DNA from: Pseudorhodoferax sp. Leaf267 | Lineage (GTDB): Bacteria; Pseudomonadota; Gammaproteobacteria; Burkholderiales; Burkholderiaceae_C | Assembly (NCBI RefSeq): GCF_001422405.1 | Contig: NZ_LMMV01000001.1 | Span: 1,148,235 to 1,197,191, forward strand | Length of the DNA: 48,957 nt | Direction of reading: 5' to 3' | Shown: piece after piece, positions 29,651-38,116 of the stretch | Layout: each line of letters opens with the position of its first letter | Position numbering within the stretch: the stretch's first letter is position 1 | Position numbers and translations under genes: made by a program | The notes under the pieces: model-generated | What the model was told of the DNA's origin: nothing | Seen by the model: the letters and a program-made list of their open reading frames with translations, nothing else | The model's database searches: none

Positions 29651-30086
29651 CCACGGGATCGGACCGCATATCCGGCGCCAACACCGCGCGCCGGGGGCCG
29701 ACGGAGGTGAGTACCACGCCGGGCTCGATCTCGGCGCCCACGCGGAAGGGCTTGGGGGGCTGGCCGTTGACGGCGATCAGCGCCGCCCCGCCCTGGCGGC
29801 GGTCGGCCACGACGCCGGTCAGCACGTAGCGGTTGCCGGTGGGCGTGCCCGCCACCGCGACCACCTGCGGCGTGGCGCCCAGCACGCGGGCGACCGCCGT
29901 GGCGTCGGCCTGCGACAGCGCCGCCTGGGCCACAGGCACGGCCGACGTCACACCCGCCGGCGCCCACAGGCGCAAGGCCCAGTACGCCACGCTGGCCGCC
30001 GCGAGGCCCCAGACGAGCAGCGTGACCAGCCGGGCCAGCCATGGATTGCCATTGCCGACGTTGGGGGAGGAAGCCTTGCGCAACAT
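29616..30086 (-). CDS. gspC: Type II secretion system protein C, short form
   Basis: A 156-residue inner-membrane protein: a cytoplasmic N-terminus, one transmembrane helix at about residues 19-41 (ARLVTLLVWGLAAASVAYWAL), then a periplasmic domain resembling the homology region of GspC (YVLTGVVADRRQGGAALIAVNGQPPKPFRVG...). That domain contacts the GspD secretin. Typical GspC proteins are about 270-300 residues and end in a PDZ or coiled-coil domain, which is missing here; the reading frame closes cleanly, so this looks like the short betaproteobacterial form, not a truncation. It is divergent from gspG with 48 bases between starts and its end overlaps cobC. Confidence 0.85.
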   Translation of the reverse strand: MLRKASSPNVGNGNPWLARLVTLLVWGLAAASVAYWALRLWAPAGVTSAVPVAQAALSQADATAVARVLGATPQVVAVAGTPTGNRYVLTGVVADRRQGGAALIAVNGQPPKPFRVGAEIEPGVVLTSVGPRRAVLAPDMRSDPVATLELPPLFRQ

Positions 30087-30134
30087 CCGACGATTATCAT
30101 GGACTGTTTCGCACAGGCCGCGCTCAACACCCCC

Positions 30135-30575
30135 ATGAAATCACTGCTTCCATTTCGTCGCCGCCACCGGCACCACGGGTTCACGCTGATCGAGCTCATG
30201 GTGGTGCTTGTCATCATCGGCGTGCTCGCGGCGCTGATCGTGCCCAACGTGCTGGACCGCGCCGACGATGCACGCAGCACGGCCGCCAAGACCGACGTGA
30301 ACAACCTCGTCCAGGCCCTGCGCCTGTACCGGCTGGACAACCAGCGCTACCCCACGGCCGAGCAGGGCCTGCAGGCGCTGCTGGTCAAGCCCACCACCAC
30401 GCCCGTGCCGCCGAACTGGAAGCCCTACCTGGAAAAGCTGCCGAACGACCCCTGGGGCCGGCCCTACCAGTACCTGAACCCCGGCATCAAGGGCGAGATC
30501 GACGTGATGTCCTTTGGCGCCGACGGCCAGTCCGGCGGCGAGGGCAAAGATGCCGACATCGGCAGCTGGCAGTAG
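30135..30575 (+). CDS. gspG: Type II secretion major pseudopilin
   Basis: A 146-residue major pseudopilin that forms the periplasmic pseudopilus. The prepilin peptidase site is G/FTLIELMVVLVIIGVLAALIVPNV (cleavage after about residue 15, with the required glutamate at +5). The globular part has DNQRYPTAEQGLQALL, LPNDPWGRPYQYLNPG and the calcium-binding C-terminal region FGADGQSGGEGKDADI. Length and features are typical. The 3' end overlaps gspH by 26 bases. First gene of the rightward gspGHIJKLMNDEF operon. Confidence 0.97.
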   Translation: MKSLLPFRRRHRHHGFTLIELMVVLVIIGVLAALIVPNVLDRADDARSTAAKTDVNNLVQALRLYRLDNQRYPTAEQGLQALLVKPTTTPVPPNWKPYLEKLPNDPWGRPYQYLNPGIKGEIDVMSFGADGQSGGEGKDADIGSWQ

Positions 30576-31002
30576 CCGGCGCCCGCACCGCGGCTTCACG
30601 CTGCTGGAGCTGATGGTCGTGGTGGCCATCATCGCCATGGCCAGCGCCGGCGTCGGTTTCGCGCTGCGCGACACGGCCGGCAGCAACCTCGAACGCGAGG
30701 CCCAGCGCCTGGCCGCCTTGTTCGAATCCGCCCGTGCCCAGTCCCGCGCCAGCGGCGTGCCCCTGCGCTGGCGCGCCCTGGAACGTGGCTTTCGCTTCGA
30801 GGGCGCCCGCCCCGGCAGCCTGCCCGAGTACTGGCTCAGCGAGCAGACCGTGGTCGCGGCGCGCGCCGTGGTGCTGCTCGGCCCCGAGCCCATCATCGGC
30901 GCGCAGGAACTGGTGCTGCGCACGGCGGCCCAGCCCGAACTGGCGCTGCGCGTCGCCACCGACGGCGTACGCCCGTTCACCGTTCAGCCGCTGCTGCCGT
31001 GA
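30550..31002 (+). CDS. gspH: Type II secretion minor pseudopilin H
   Basis: A 150-residue minor pseudopilin with the cleavage motif G/FTLLELMVVVAIIAMASAG near residue 15 and a soluble C-terminal domain (RDTAGSNLEREAQRLAALFESARAQS, then beta strands). It probably sits in the pseudopilus shaft near the tip. I use the ATG at 30550, which starts within gspG; an earlier in-frame start at 30514 would make an unusually long leader. Overlaps gspI by four bases. Confidence 0.9.
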   Translation: MPTSAAGSSRRPHRGFTLLELMVVVAIIAMASAGVGFALRDTAGSNLEREAQRLAALFESARAQSRASGVPLRWRALERGFRFEGARPGSLPEYWLSEQTVVAARAVVLLGPEPIIGAQELVLRTAAQPELALRVATDGVRPFTVQPLLP

Positions 31003-31355
31003 AGCGCGCGCGCGGCTTCACACTGGTCGAGGTGCTGGTCGCGCTGGGCATCGTGGCCATCGCGCTGCTGGCGGGCCTGCAGGCCACGAACGCACTGACG
31101 GCCAATGCCACGCGGCAATCGGACGTGCTGCTGGCCCAGATGTGCGCCGAGAACGAACTTTCTCGCCTGCGCCTGTCGCCGCAGATGCCCGGCGTGGGCG
31201 ACACCGACCTGCCCTGCGAGCAGGCCGGCCGCCAGTTCGACGTGCGCCTGTCGGTGCGGCCCACGCCCAACCCGAGCTTTCGCCGCATCGACGCGCAGGT
31301 GCTGGAGGCCGGCCTGCCCGTGCTGCGCCTGTCCACCGTGCTGGGGCGCTGGTGA
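30999..31355 (+). CDS. gspI: Type II secretion minor pseudopilin I
   Basis: A 118-residue minor pseudopilin with a very short leader, MKRARG/FTLVEVLVALGIVAIALLAGLQA, and the small globular domain expected of GspI (QMCAENELSRLRLSP). It forms the tip complex with GspJ and GspK. The start is GTG at 30999, overlapping the gspH stop as GTGA; no ATG gives an intact leader. Coupled to gspJ by TGATG. Confidence 0.93.
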   Translation: MKRARGFTLVEVLVALGIVAIALLAGLQATNALTANATRQSDVLLAQMCAENELSRLRLSPQMPGVGDTDLPCEQAGRQFDVRLSVRPTPNPSFRRIDAQVLEAGLPVLRLSTVLGRW

Positions 31356-32014
31356 TGCGGCGCGCGCGCGGGTTCACGCTGGTCGAGCTGCTGATCGCGC
31401 TGTCGGTCATGGCGCTGCTGGCCATCATGAGCTGGCGCGGCCTGGACGGCATGACCCGCGCGCAGCAACTGACCCAGCTGCACACGGACCAGGTGCTCAC
31501 CCTGCAGACCGGCCTGGCCCAGTGGAGCGCCGACCTGGACGCCATGCTCGATGTCGAGGAATTGCCGGCCGCCATCGACTGGGACGGCCGCGCCCTGCGC
31601 ATCGTGCGCGCCAGCAACGACCCCGGCTGGGCCGGCCCGCGCATCGTGGCCTGGACGCGCCGCGAGCAGGGCGGCGCCGGCCTGTGGCTGCGCTGGCAGT
31701 CGCCCGTGCTGCGCAGCCGTGCGGAGATGCTGCAGGCCTGGGAACGCGCAGCGCTGTGGGCGCAGAACCCCGGCACCGAGGAGCGGCGCCAGGAAGTCGC
31801 CATCGTGCCGCTGGCCGACTGGCGCCTGTTCTATTACCGCGGCAACGCCTGGACCAACCCCATGTCCAGCGGCGACACGCAACCGGCCACCGGCACCAGG
31901 ACGACACCCCCCGATGGCGTGCGCCTGGTGTTGGAGTTGCCGCCAGGCCAGGCCGTGGCCGGCGTGCTGACGCGCGACTGGGCCCGCCCGACGGCCGGGG
32001 GCAACAAATCATGA
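31355..32014 (+). CDS. gspJ: Type II secretion minor pseudopilin J
   Basis: A 219-residue minor pseudopilin with the cleavage motif MRRARG/FTLVELLIALSVMALLAIMSWRGLDGM, the last part of which (SWRGLDGM) is characteristic of GspJ. The rest forms the usual beta-rich domain; its C-terminal region contains RLFYYRGNAWTNPMSS. Its ATG shares a base with the gspI stop and its own stop overlaps the gspK start (ATGA). Confidence 0.94.
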   Translation: MRRARGFTLVELLIALSVMALLAIMSWRGLDGMTRAQQLTQLHTDQVLTLQTGLAQWSADLDAMLDVEELPAAIDWDGRALRIVRASNDPGWAGPRIVAWTRREQGGAGLWLRWQSPVLRSRAEMLQAWERAALWAQNPGTEERRQEVAIVPLADWRLFYYRGNAWTNPMSSGDTQPATGTRTTPPDGVRLVLELPPGQAVAGVLTRDWARPTAGGNKS

Positions 32015-33024
32015 GCCTCGCCCGGCCGCCCGAAGAGGCTCAGCACCGCAGCGCGCAGCGCGAAGCTTCCCCAGTGCGCGCCCGTCGGCACCCGCAGCGC
32101 GGCGCAGCCTTGCTGATGGCCATGCTGACCGTGACCCTGGTCGCCACCTTCGCCGCCACCGCGCTGTGGCAGCAGTGGCGCGCGGTGGAGATCGAGACCG
32201 CCGAGCGCGCGCGCGTGCAGTCGTCCTGGGTGCTGGTCGGCGCGCTGGACTGGGCCCGGTTGATCCTGCGCGAGGATGCCCGCGCCAGCACCACCGACCA
32301 CCTGGCCGAGCCCTGGGCCGTGCCGCTGCAGGAGTCGCGCCTGTCCACCTTCCTGGCAGCCGACCGTGGCGTGGCCAGCGGCGACGAGGACGACCTGCCC
32401 GAGGTCTTCCTGTCCGGCCGCATCATCGACCTGCAATCGCGCCTGAACCTGACCGGCCTGGTCAGCGACAAGGGCGAGCTCATCGAGAAGCCGATGGCAG
32501 CCTTCACGCGTTTGTTCGAGCTGCTGGGCCTGCCGCCGCAGGACCTGCAGAACCTGGCGGAAAACCTGCGCCGCGCCCACTTGCCGAACGTGCAGGACGG
32601 CGACGTGCCGCTGCGCCCGCAGCGCTTCGACCAGCTGGCCTGGCTGGGCGTGTCGCCCGCGCTGATGCAGGCGCTGGAACCCTACGTGACCGTGCTGCCC
32701 GAGGCCACGCCGGTCAACCTGAACACCGCCAGCGCGCCGGTCATCGCCGCCAGCATTCCCGGGCTGGACCTGGCCGGCGCCGCGCGGCTGGTGGACGTGC
32801 GCACGCACAGCCAGCTGCGCAGCGTGGCCGATGCGGCCAAGGTGCTGGACCAGGCCGAGGGGCTGGACGCTGCCGGGTTCAGCGTGCAGACCCAATTCTT
32901 CGAGGTGCAGGGCCGCCTGCGCGTGGAGCGCAGCGTCGTGAACGAACGCTCGCTGGTCAAGCGCGCCGGCTCCGTCGTGACGACCGTGTGGCGCGAACGC
33001 GCACCTGGAGAACTGCTGCAGTGA
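32011..33024 (+). CDS. gspK: Type II secretion minor pseudopilin K
   Basis: A 337-residue large pseudopilin that caps the pseudopilus. The N-terminal helix is at about residues 31-53 (GAALLMAMLTVTLVATFAATALW). GspK naturally lacks the +5 glutamate, and here the position is not glutamate either. The soluble part has FLSGRIIDLQSRLNLTGLV, which is the GspK signature region, and the helix-hairpin-helix-like VNLNTASAPVIAASIPGLD. The leader before the glycine is longer than in the other pseudopilins (about 31 residues), as is common for GspK. A 55-base gap follows, the largest in the operon. Confidence 0.94.
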   Translation: MSLARPPEEAQHRSAQREASPVRARRHPQRGAALLMAMLTVTLVATFAATALWQQWRAVEIETAERARVQSSWVLVGALDWARLILREDARASTTDHLAEPWAVPLQESRLSTFLAADRGVASGDEDDLPEVFLSGRIIDLQSRLNLTGLVSDKGELIEKPMAAFTRLFELLGLPPQDLQNLAENLRRAHLPNVQDGDVPLRPQRFDQLAWLGVSPALMQALEPYVTVLPEATPVNLNTASAPVIAASIPGLDLAGAARLVDVRTHSQLRSVADAAKVLDQAEGLDAAGFSVQTQFFEVQGRLRVERSVVNERSLVKRAGSVVTTVWRERAPGELLQ

Positions 33025-33079
33025 GCCCCCGCCAACTTCCTACGGGGTGTCACCTCGTCTCTCTACAATCGCCGACCGC

Positions 33080-34318
33080 ATGAGCACCCTGATCGTCGTT
33101 CTGCCGCTGGCCCCCCCCAGTGCGGCCACCCCCCTGGACTACGTGCTCAGCCCCGACGGCCGTACGCAGGGCAGCCACGACCGCGCCGTGGCCGCGCTGC
33201 TGCCGGCCGCGCGCGAGATCGTCGCCGTGGTGCCGGTGCAGGCCCTGTCCTGGCACCGGGTCGAGCTGCCCAAGGGCAGCCTGTCGCGCAGCACGCTGGG
33301 CGGCACGGCCGGCACGCCGCGGCTGCGGGCGATGCTCGAGGGCCTGCTCGAAGACCGCTTGCTCGACGACCCTGCCGACCTGCATTTCGCACTGGAGCCC
33401 GACGCCCGCGCCCAGGCCCCCGTGTGGGTGGCAAGCTGCGACCGCGCCTGGCTGCGCGCTGCGCTGGCCCTGCTCGAATCGGCACGCCGCCCCGCTGCAC
33501 GCGTGGTGCCAGAGCTGGCGCCCGGCGAAGACCGGCTGCAGATCATTGGCACGGCCGAAGCGCCGCTGCTGGCCTACAGCGGCGCCAAGGGCGTCGGCGT
33601 GCTGCCACTGGCCAGCACTGCGCTGGATTGGGCACTGGCCCAAACCGGCACCCCGGACACGGTGGCCATCCTGGCCGAGCCCGCGCTGGCGCAGCAGGCT
33701 GAACAGCTCGGCGCGCAGCAGGTGGTCCTGCAAAGCAGCGGCGACCGCTGGCTGCAGGCCGCCGGTGCCAACTGGGACCTGGCGCAATTCGACATGGCCA
33801 GCTCCGACCGGCGCCGCGCCTTCCAGCGCACCGGCCGCCACGCCGTCGCCCTGCTGCGCGCGCCCGAATGGCGCGCCGCCCGGTGGGGCGCGGGCCTGCT
33901 CGTGGCGGCGCACCTGGTGGGCGTCAACGCCTGGGCCTGGAAGGAGTCCGCCGCGCTGGCCGACAAGCGCGCCGCCGTGCGCGGCACGCTGACCAGCACC
34001 TTCCCCGGCGTGCGCGTCGTCGTCGATGCCCCGGTGCAGATGCAGCGCGAAGTCGCCCTGCTGCGCCAGGCCGCAGGCGCCTACTCGCAGCGCGACCTCG
34101 AAGCCATGCTCGGCGCGCTGGGCGCCGCACTGCCGCCGGGCCAGTCCCTGCAGGGCGTGGAGTTCGCCGCTGGCGAGGCCAGGCTGCGCGGGCTCACGCT
34201 GGCCGCCGATGGCGCCGGGCCGGTCAACGACAGCCTGCGCGCATTCGGCCTGCAGGCCCGGTCCGAAGGCGACCGCTGGGTGCTGCGCCCGGCCGCCGGG
34301 CGGGAGGGCGCGCCATGA
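33080..34318 (+). CDS. gspL: Type II secretion inner-membrane protein L
   Basis: A 412-residue bitopic inner-membrane protein linking the GspE ATPase to the assembly platform. The cytoplasmic actin-like domain covers about residues 1-250 (LPKGSLSRSTLGGT, LEGLLEDRLLDDPADLHFALEP), then one transmembrane helix near 269-285 (WGAGLLVAAHLVGVNAW) and a small periplasmic ferredoxin-like domain. The ATG at 33080 gives the family start MSTLIVVLPL; an upstream in-frame ATG at 33047 has no support. Overlaps gspM as ATGA. Confidence 0.93.
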   Translation: MSTLIVVLPLAPPSAATPLDYVLSPDGRTQGSHDRAVAALLPAAREIVAVVPVQALSWHRVELPKGSLSRSTLGGTAGTPRLRAMLEGLLEDRLLDDPADLHFALEPDARAQAPVWVASCDRAWLRAALALLESARRPAARVVPELAPGEDRLQIIGTAEAPLLAYSGAKGVGVLPLASTALDWALAQTGTPDTVAILAEPALAQQAEQLGAQQVVLQSSGDRWLQAAGANWDLAQFDMASSDRRRAFQRTGRHAVALLRAPEWRAARWGAGLLVAAHLVGVNAWAWKESAALADKRAAVRGTLTSTFPGVRVVVDAPVQMQREVALLRQAAGAYSQRDLEAMLGALGAALPPGQSLQGVEFAAGEARLRGLTLAADGAGPVNDSLRAFGLQARSEGDRWVLRPAAGREGAP

Positions 34319-34851
34319 ACGCCGCATCGCGCGACAGCCTCGCCATGAAGACCGCCGGCTGGCAGGACGCGCTGCGCGCGCGCTGGGCCCTGCTGGCCGG
34401 GCGCGAGCGCGCCGGCGTCGGGATCGCGGTCGCCCTGGTGGTCGTGGCCCTGCTCTGGTGGGTGGTGCTGGGGCCGGCGCTCACCACGCTGCGCCACGCC
34501 GAGGCCCAGCATCAGGCGCTGGACGCGCAGCTGCAGACCATGCGCAGCCTGCAGACCGAAGCCCTGGCGCTGCAGGGGCAGCCCAAGCTGTCGTACGACG
34601 ACGCACTGCGCGCGCTGGAAGCCTCGGTGCGCCAGCGCCTGGGCGCCACGGCCCAGCTGAGCGTGGCCGGCGAGCGCGCCACGCTGACCTTGAAGGCGGC
34701 CGACCCCGACGCGCTGGCCCGCTGGCTGACCCAGGCCCGCGTCAACGCGCGCGCACTGCCGTCCGAGGCGCGGCTGACACGCGCTGCCGGCGCCCCAACG
34801 GCCCCGGCGCGCTGGGACGGCTCCCTGGTGCTGACCTTGCCCGCGCGCTGA
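34315..34851 (+). CDS. gspM: Type II secretion inner-membrane protein M
   Basis: A 178-residue bitopic protein that partners GspL. A short cytoplasmic part is followed by a transmembrane helix at about residues 34-54 (VGIAVALVVVALLWWVVLGPAL), a coiled-coil-like segment (LRHAEAQHQALDAQLQTMRSLQTEALAL) and a small ferredoxin-like domain. Order, size and topology identify it despite weak sequence conservation in the family. gspN starts three bases after its stop. Confidence 0.9.
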   Translation: MNAASRDSLAMKTAGWQDALRARWALLAGRERAGVGIAVALVVVALLWWVVLGPALTTLRHAEAQHQALDAQLQTMRSLQTEALALQGQPKLSYDDALRALEASVRQRLGATAQLSVAGERATLTLKAADPDALARWLTQARVNARALPSEARLTRAAGAPTAPARWDGSLVLTLPAR

Positions 34852-34854
34852 CCC

Positions 34855-35661
34855 GTGGCCAGCCGCACGCCCACGCCCAGCACCGGCACCACCCACTGGC
34901 GCTGGGCGACGCTGGGCGGCAGCATCGGACTGGTGCTCGCCCTGGTGCTGTTCGCGCCGGCCCGCTGGCTGGCACTGGCCATCGAGAGCGCCAGCGAGCG
35001 CCATGTGCTGCTGCGCGACGCGCGCGGCACCGTCTGGAACGGCTCGGCCCAGCTGGTGCTGGCGGGCGGCATCGACAGCCGCGACGCCACGGCGCTGCCC
35101 GAGCGGCTGCACTGGCGCATCCGGCCCAGCGGCCTGGGCGCCGCCGTTGCGCTGCAGGCCAGCTGCTGCATGGACCAGCCCTGGCAGCTGCGCGCCCAGC
35201 CGCGCTGGACCGGCGCGCTGGTGAGCGTGGCCGACGGCCGATCGCACTGGCCGGCCGCCATGCTGGCCGGCCTGGGCACGCCGTGGAACACGGTCCAGCC
35301 CGAGGGGCTGCTGGCGCTGTCCACGCAGGGCCTGGCCGCCGAATGGATCTCCAACCGGCTGGTGCTGAACGGCAGCATGCGGCTGGAAGCCACCGACCTG
35401 TCCTCCCGGCTGTCCACGCTCAAGCCCATGGGCAGCTACCGGCTGACCCTGGCGGGCGGCGCGCAGGATGGCCCGGCCAGCCTGCAGCTGGAAACCATCT
35501 CGGGCAGCCTGCAGCTGACCGGCAGCGGGCAATGGGTGGGCTCGCGGCTGCGCTTCGACGGCGTGGCCAGCGCCGCGCCGGAGCGCATCGACGCACTGTC
35601 CAATCTGCTGAACATCATTGGCCGCCGTAACGGCGCGCGTTCCATCATCAAAGTGGGTTAG
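34855..35661 (+). CDS. gspN: Type II secretion protein N
   Basis: A 268-residue accessory T2SS protein with a single N-terminal transmembrane helix (about 19-40, LGGSIGLVLALVLFAPARWLAL) and a periplasmic domain containing the GspN motif LLRDARGTVWNGSAQLVLAGG, LHWRI and LRFDGVASAAPERIDALSNLLNIIG. The start is GTG at 34855, the only one that fits the frame without losing the helix. The role is not essential in most systems; it is found in a subset of loci, including betaproteobacterial ones. Confidence 0.9.
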   Translation: MASRTPTPSTGTTHWRWATLGGSIGLVLALVLFAPARWLALAIESASERHVLLRDARGTVWNGSAQLVLAGGIDSRDATALPERLHWRIRPSGLGAAVALQASCCMDQPWQLRAQPRWTGALVSVADGRSHWPAAMLAGLGTPWNTVQPEGLLALSTQGLAAEWISNRLVLNGSMRLEATDLSSRLSTLKPMGSYRLTLAGGAQDGPASLQLETISGSLQLTGSGQWVGSRLRFDGVASAAPERIDALSNLLNIIGRRNGARSIIKVG

Positions 35662-35665
35662 CACC

Positions 35666-38098
35666 ATGTCTTCTTCACCGACCCGCCGCCACGCCGTGCT
35701 GCCCCGCCTGGGCGCATGCGCCTCGGCCATCGCCCTGCTGTGCACCGCCCTGCCCGCCGCCGCCCAGATCCAGCCCGCGCCCGGCATGCCGGGTGCGATC
35801 CCCACCACGCCCGTGGTGCCCGGCACGCCGGGCGTGCAGCCCGGTACCACCGCGCCTGGCAGCGGCCCCGGCACGGTGAGCATGACGCCCACCGGCACGC
35901 GCCGCGGCGACCCGGTCACCCTGAACTTCGTGAACGCCGACATCGAGGCCGTGGCACGCACCATGTCCACCATCACCGGCCGCAACGTGGTCGTGGACCC
36001 GCGCGTGAAGGGCCAGATCAACCTGTCGACGGACCGCCCGGTGAGCCCGTCCACCGCCTACAACCAGTTCATCGCCGCGCTGCGCATGCAGGGCTTCACG
36101 GTGGTCGATTCGGCGGGGCTGGACAAGGTCGTGCCCGAGGCCGACGCCAAGCTGCAGGGCGGCCCGGTCAGCATCAGCGACGGCGGCGACAGCGGCCTGC
36201 CCTCGGGCAACCAGATCGTCACGCAGATCTTCCGGCTCAACCACGAGAGCGCCAACAACCTGGTGCCGGTGCTGCGCCCGCTGATCAGCCCGAACAACAC
36301 CATCAACGCCAACCCCGGCACGAACTCGCTGGTCATCACCGACTACGCCGACAACCTGCGCCGCCTGGCCAAGGTCATCGCGGCGATGGACGTGTCCAAC
36401 GCCACCGACCTGGAGATCATCCCGCTGCGCCACGCCATCGCGGCCGACCTGGCACCGCTGGTGGCGCGCCTCATCGAGCCGGGCTCGGCCGCCGCCATCG
36501 GCGCCACGCCGGCCGCCGCGGGCCAGGGCGGCGACAGCGCCTACCGCACGACGCTGCTGGCCGAGCCGCGCAGCAATGCGCTGGTCGTGCGCGCGGCCAA
36601 CCCGGCGCGCATGAACCTGGTGCGCTCGCTGGTGGCGCGGCTGGACCAACCTTCCGTGCAGGGCGCCAGCGGCGCGGCCGGCAACATCCACGTGGTCTAC
36701 CTGAAGAACGCCGACGCCGTGAAGCTGGCTGCCACGCTGCGCGCCGCCATCGGCGCGGCCGGCACGGGCAGCGGCGGGCTGGGCAACACCGGCAGCAGCC
36801 TGGGCAGCGGCACGCTGCAGACCTCGCTGGGCAGCGGCGGCACGAACAGCGGCAGCAGCAGCCTGGGCGGCTCCAGTTCCAGCTTCGGCAGTTCGGGCAG
36901 CAGCAGCGGCTTTGGCAGCAGCAGCGGCGCGGCCGGCGGCAGCCTGGGCGGGGCCAACAGCAACCAGCCGTCCACCGGCGGGCAGATCCAGGCCGACCCG
37001 ACGACCAACTCGCTCATCATCACGGCGCCCGAGCCGCAATACCGCCAGCTGCGCGCCGTCATCGACAAACTGGACGGCCGGCGTGCGCAGGTGCTGGTGG
37101 AAAGCCTGATCGTCGAAGTCAATGCCGAGAAGGCGGCCGAGTTCGGCATCCAGTGGCAGGCGCTGCTGGGCGGCGGCACCAAGCTGGGCGCGATCGGCAC
37201 CAACTTCGCCATCGGCGGCCAGAACATCTTCGGCATCTCGCCAACGCTAGCCACGGGGGGTACACCAGCGGCGGGGACCACCGTTCCGTCCACCGGCATC
37301 AACCTGGGCTACGTCTACAGGAACGGCAGCAACAACATCCTGGGCTTCCTGGCGCGCTTCCTGGAATCGCAGGGCGACGGCAACATCCTGTCCACGCCCA
37401 ACCTGCTGACGCTGGACAACGAGGAAGCGCGCATCATCATCGGCGAGAACGTGCCCTTCGTGACCGGCTCCTACAGCAACGCCACCAGCGCCTCCACGGT
37501 GAACCCGTTCACGACCGTGCAGCGCGAGGACGTGGGCCTGACGCTGCGCGTGCGCCCGCAGATCAACGAGAACGGCACGGTCAAGATGGTGATCTACCAG
37601 GAAAGCTCGGCCGTGAAGGGCGGCACCGAGAACGCTGCCAACGGCCCGACGACGACGAAGCGCGCCATCGAGTCCACCGTGCTCGTGGAAGACGGCTCCG
37701 TCGTCGTGCTGGGCGGCCTGCTGCAGGACCAGTACACGGGCAACCAGGAAAAGGTGCCCGGCGTCGGCGACGTGCCGTTCTTCGGCAACCTGTTCCGCAG
37801 CGAGACGCGCAACCGGCGCAAGACCAACCTGATGGTGTTCCTGCGGCCGGTGGTGGTGCGAGACGCGCAGTCGATCGAGCAGCTGTCCATGGACCGCTAC
37901 GACCTCATGCGCGTGGGCCAGCAGCAGGCGCAGCCCGAACCCAGCCGCCTCACGCCGGTGAACGAGGCGCCCGTTCTGCCGGAGCGCGTGCTGCGCTCGC
38001 CCGTGCCCATGCCCTCGCCGCTGCTGCCGCCTTCCACCAACCTGGAAACGCAGACGCCGGGCGGCCCGCCCCAGCCCGTCGGCCGCCCGCAGTCCTGA
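35666..38098 (+). CDS. gspD: Type II secretion secretin D
   Basis: The 810-residue outer-membrane secretin through which folded proteins leave the periplasm. A signal peptide covers about residues 1-33 (cleavage near PAAAQ). After a proline/glycine-rich linker comes the N0 domain (VTLNFVNADIEAVARTMSTITGRN), N1-N3 repeats with their NTLVITDYA-like motifs, and the secretin C-domain with VGLTLRVRPQINENGTVKMVI and the signature VVVLGGLLQDQ. A Ser/Gly-rich linker of about 75 residues (about 363-438) splits two N-domains. No lipobox, so pilotin dependence is uncertain. The ATG at 35666 is five bases after gspN. Confidence 0.96.
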   Translation: MSSSPTRRHAVLPRLGACASAIALLCTALPAAAQIQPAPGMPGAIPTTPVVPGTPGVQPGTTAPGSGPGTVSMTPTGTRRGDPVTLNFVNADIEAVARTMSTITGRNVVVDPRVKGQINLSTDRPVSPSTAYNQFIAALRMQGFTVVDSAGLDKVVPEADAKLQGGPVSISDGGDSGLPSGNQIVTQIFRLNHESANNLVPVLRPLISPNNTINANPGTNSLVITDYADNLRRLAKVIAAMDVSNATDLEIIPLRHAIAADLAPLVARLIEPGSAAAIGATPAAAGQGGDSAYRTTLLAEPRSNALVVRAANPARMNLVRSLVARLDQPSVQGASGAAGNIHVVYLKNADAVKLAATLRAAIGAAGTGSGGLGNTGSSLGSGTLQTSLGSGGTNSGSSSLGGSSSSFGSSGSSSGFGSSSGAAGGSLGGANSNQPSTGGQIQADPTTNSLIITAPEPQYRQLRAVIDKLDGRRAQVLVESLIVEVNAEKAAEFGIQWQALLGGGTKLGAIGTNFAIGGQNIFGISPTLATGGTPAAGTTVPSTGINLGYVYRNGSNNILGFLARFLESQGDGNILSTPNLLTLDNEEARIIIGENVPFVTGSYSNATSASTVNPFTTVQREDVGLTLRVRPQINENGTVKMVIYQESSAVKGGTENAANGPTTTKRAIESTVLVEDGSVVVLGGLLQDQYTGNQEKVPGVGDVPFFGNLFRSETRNRRKTNLMVFLRPVVVRDAQSIEQLSMDRYDLMRVGQQQAQPEPSRLTPVNEAPVLPERVLRSPVPMPSPLLPPSTNLETQTPGGPPQPVGRPQS

Positions 38099-38116
38099 TG
38101 CCGCACGCCCGCTGAC

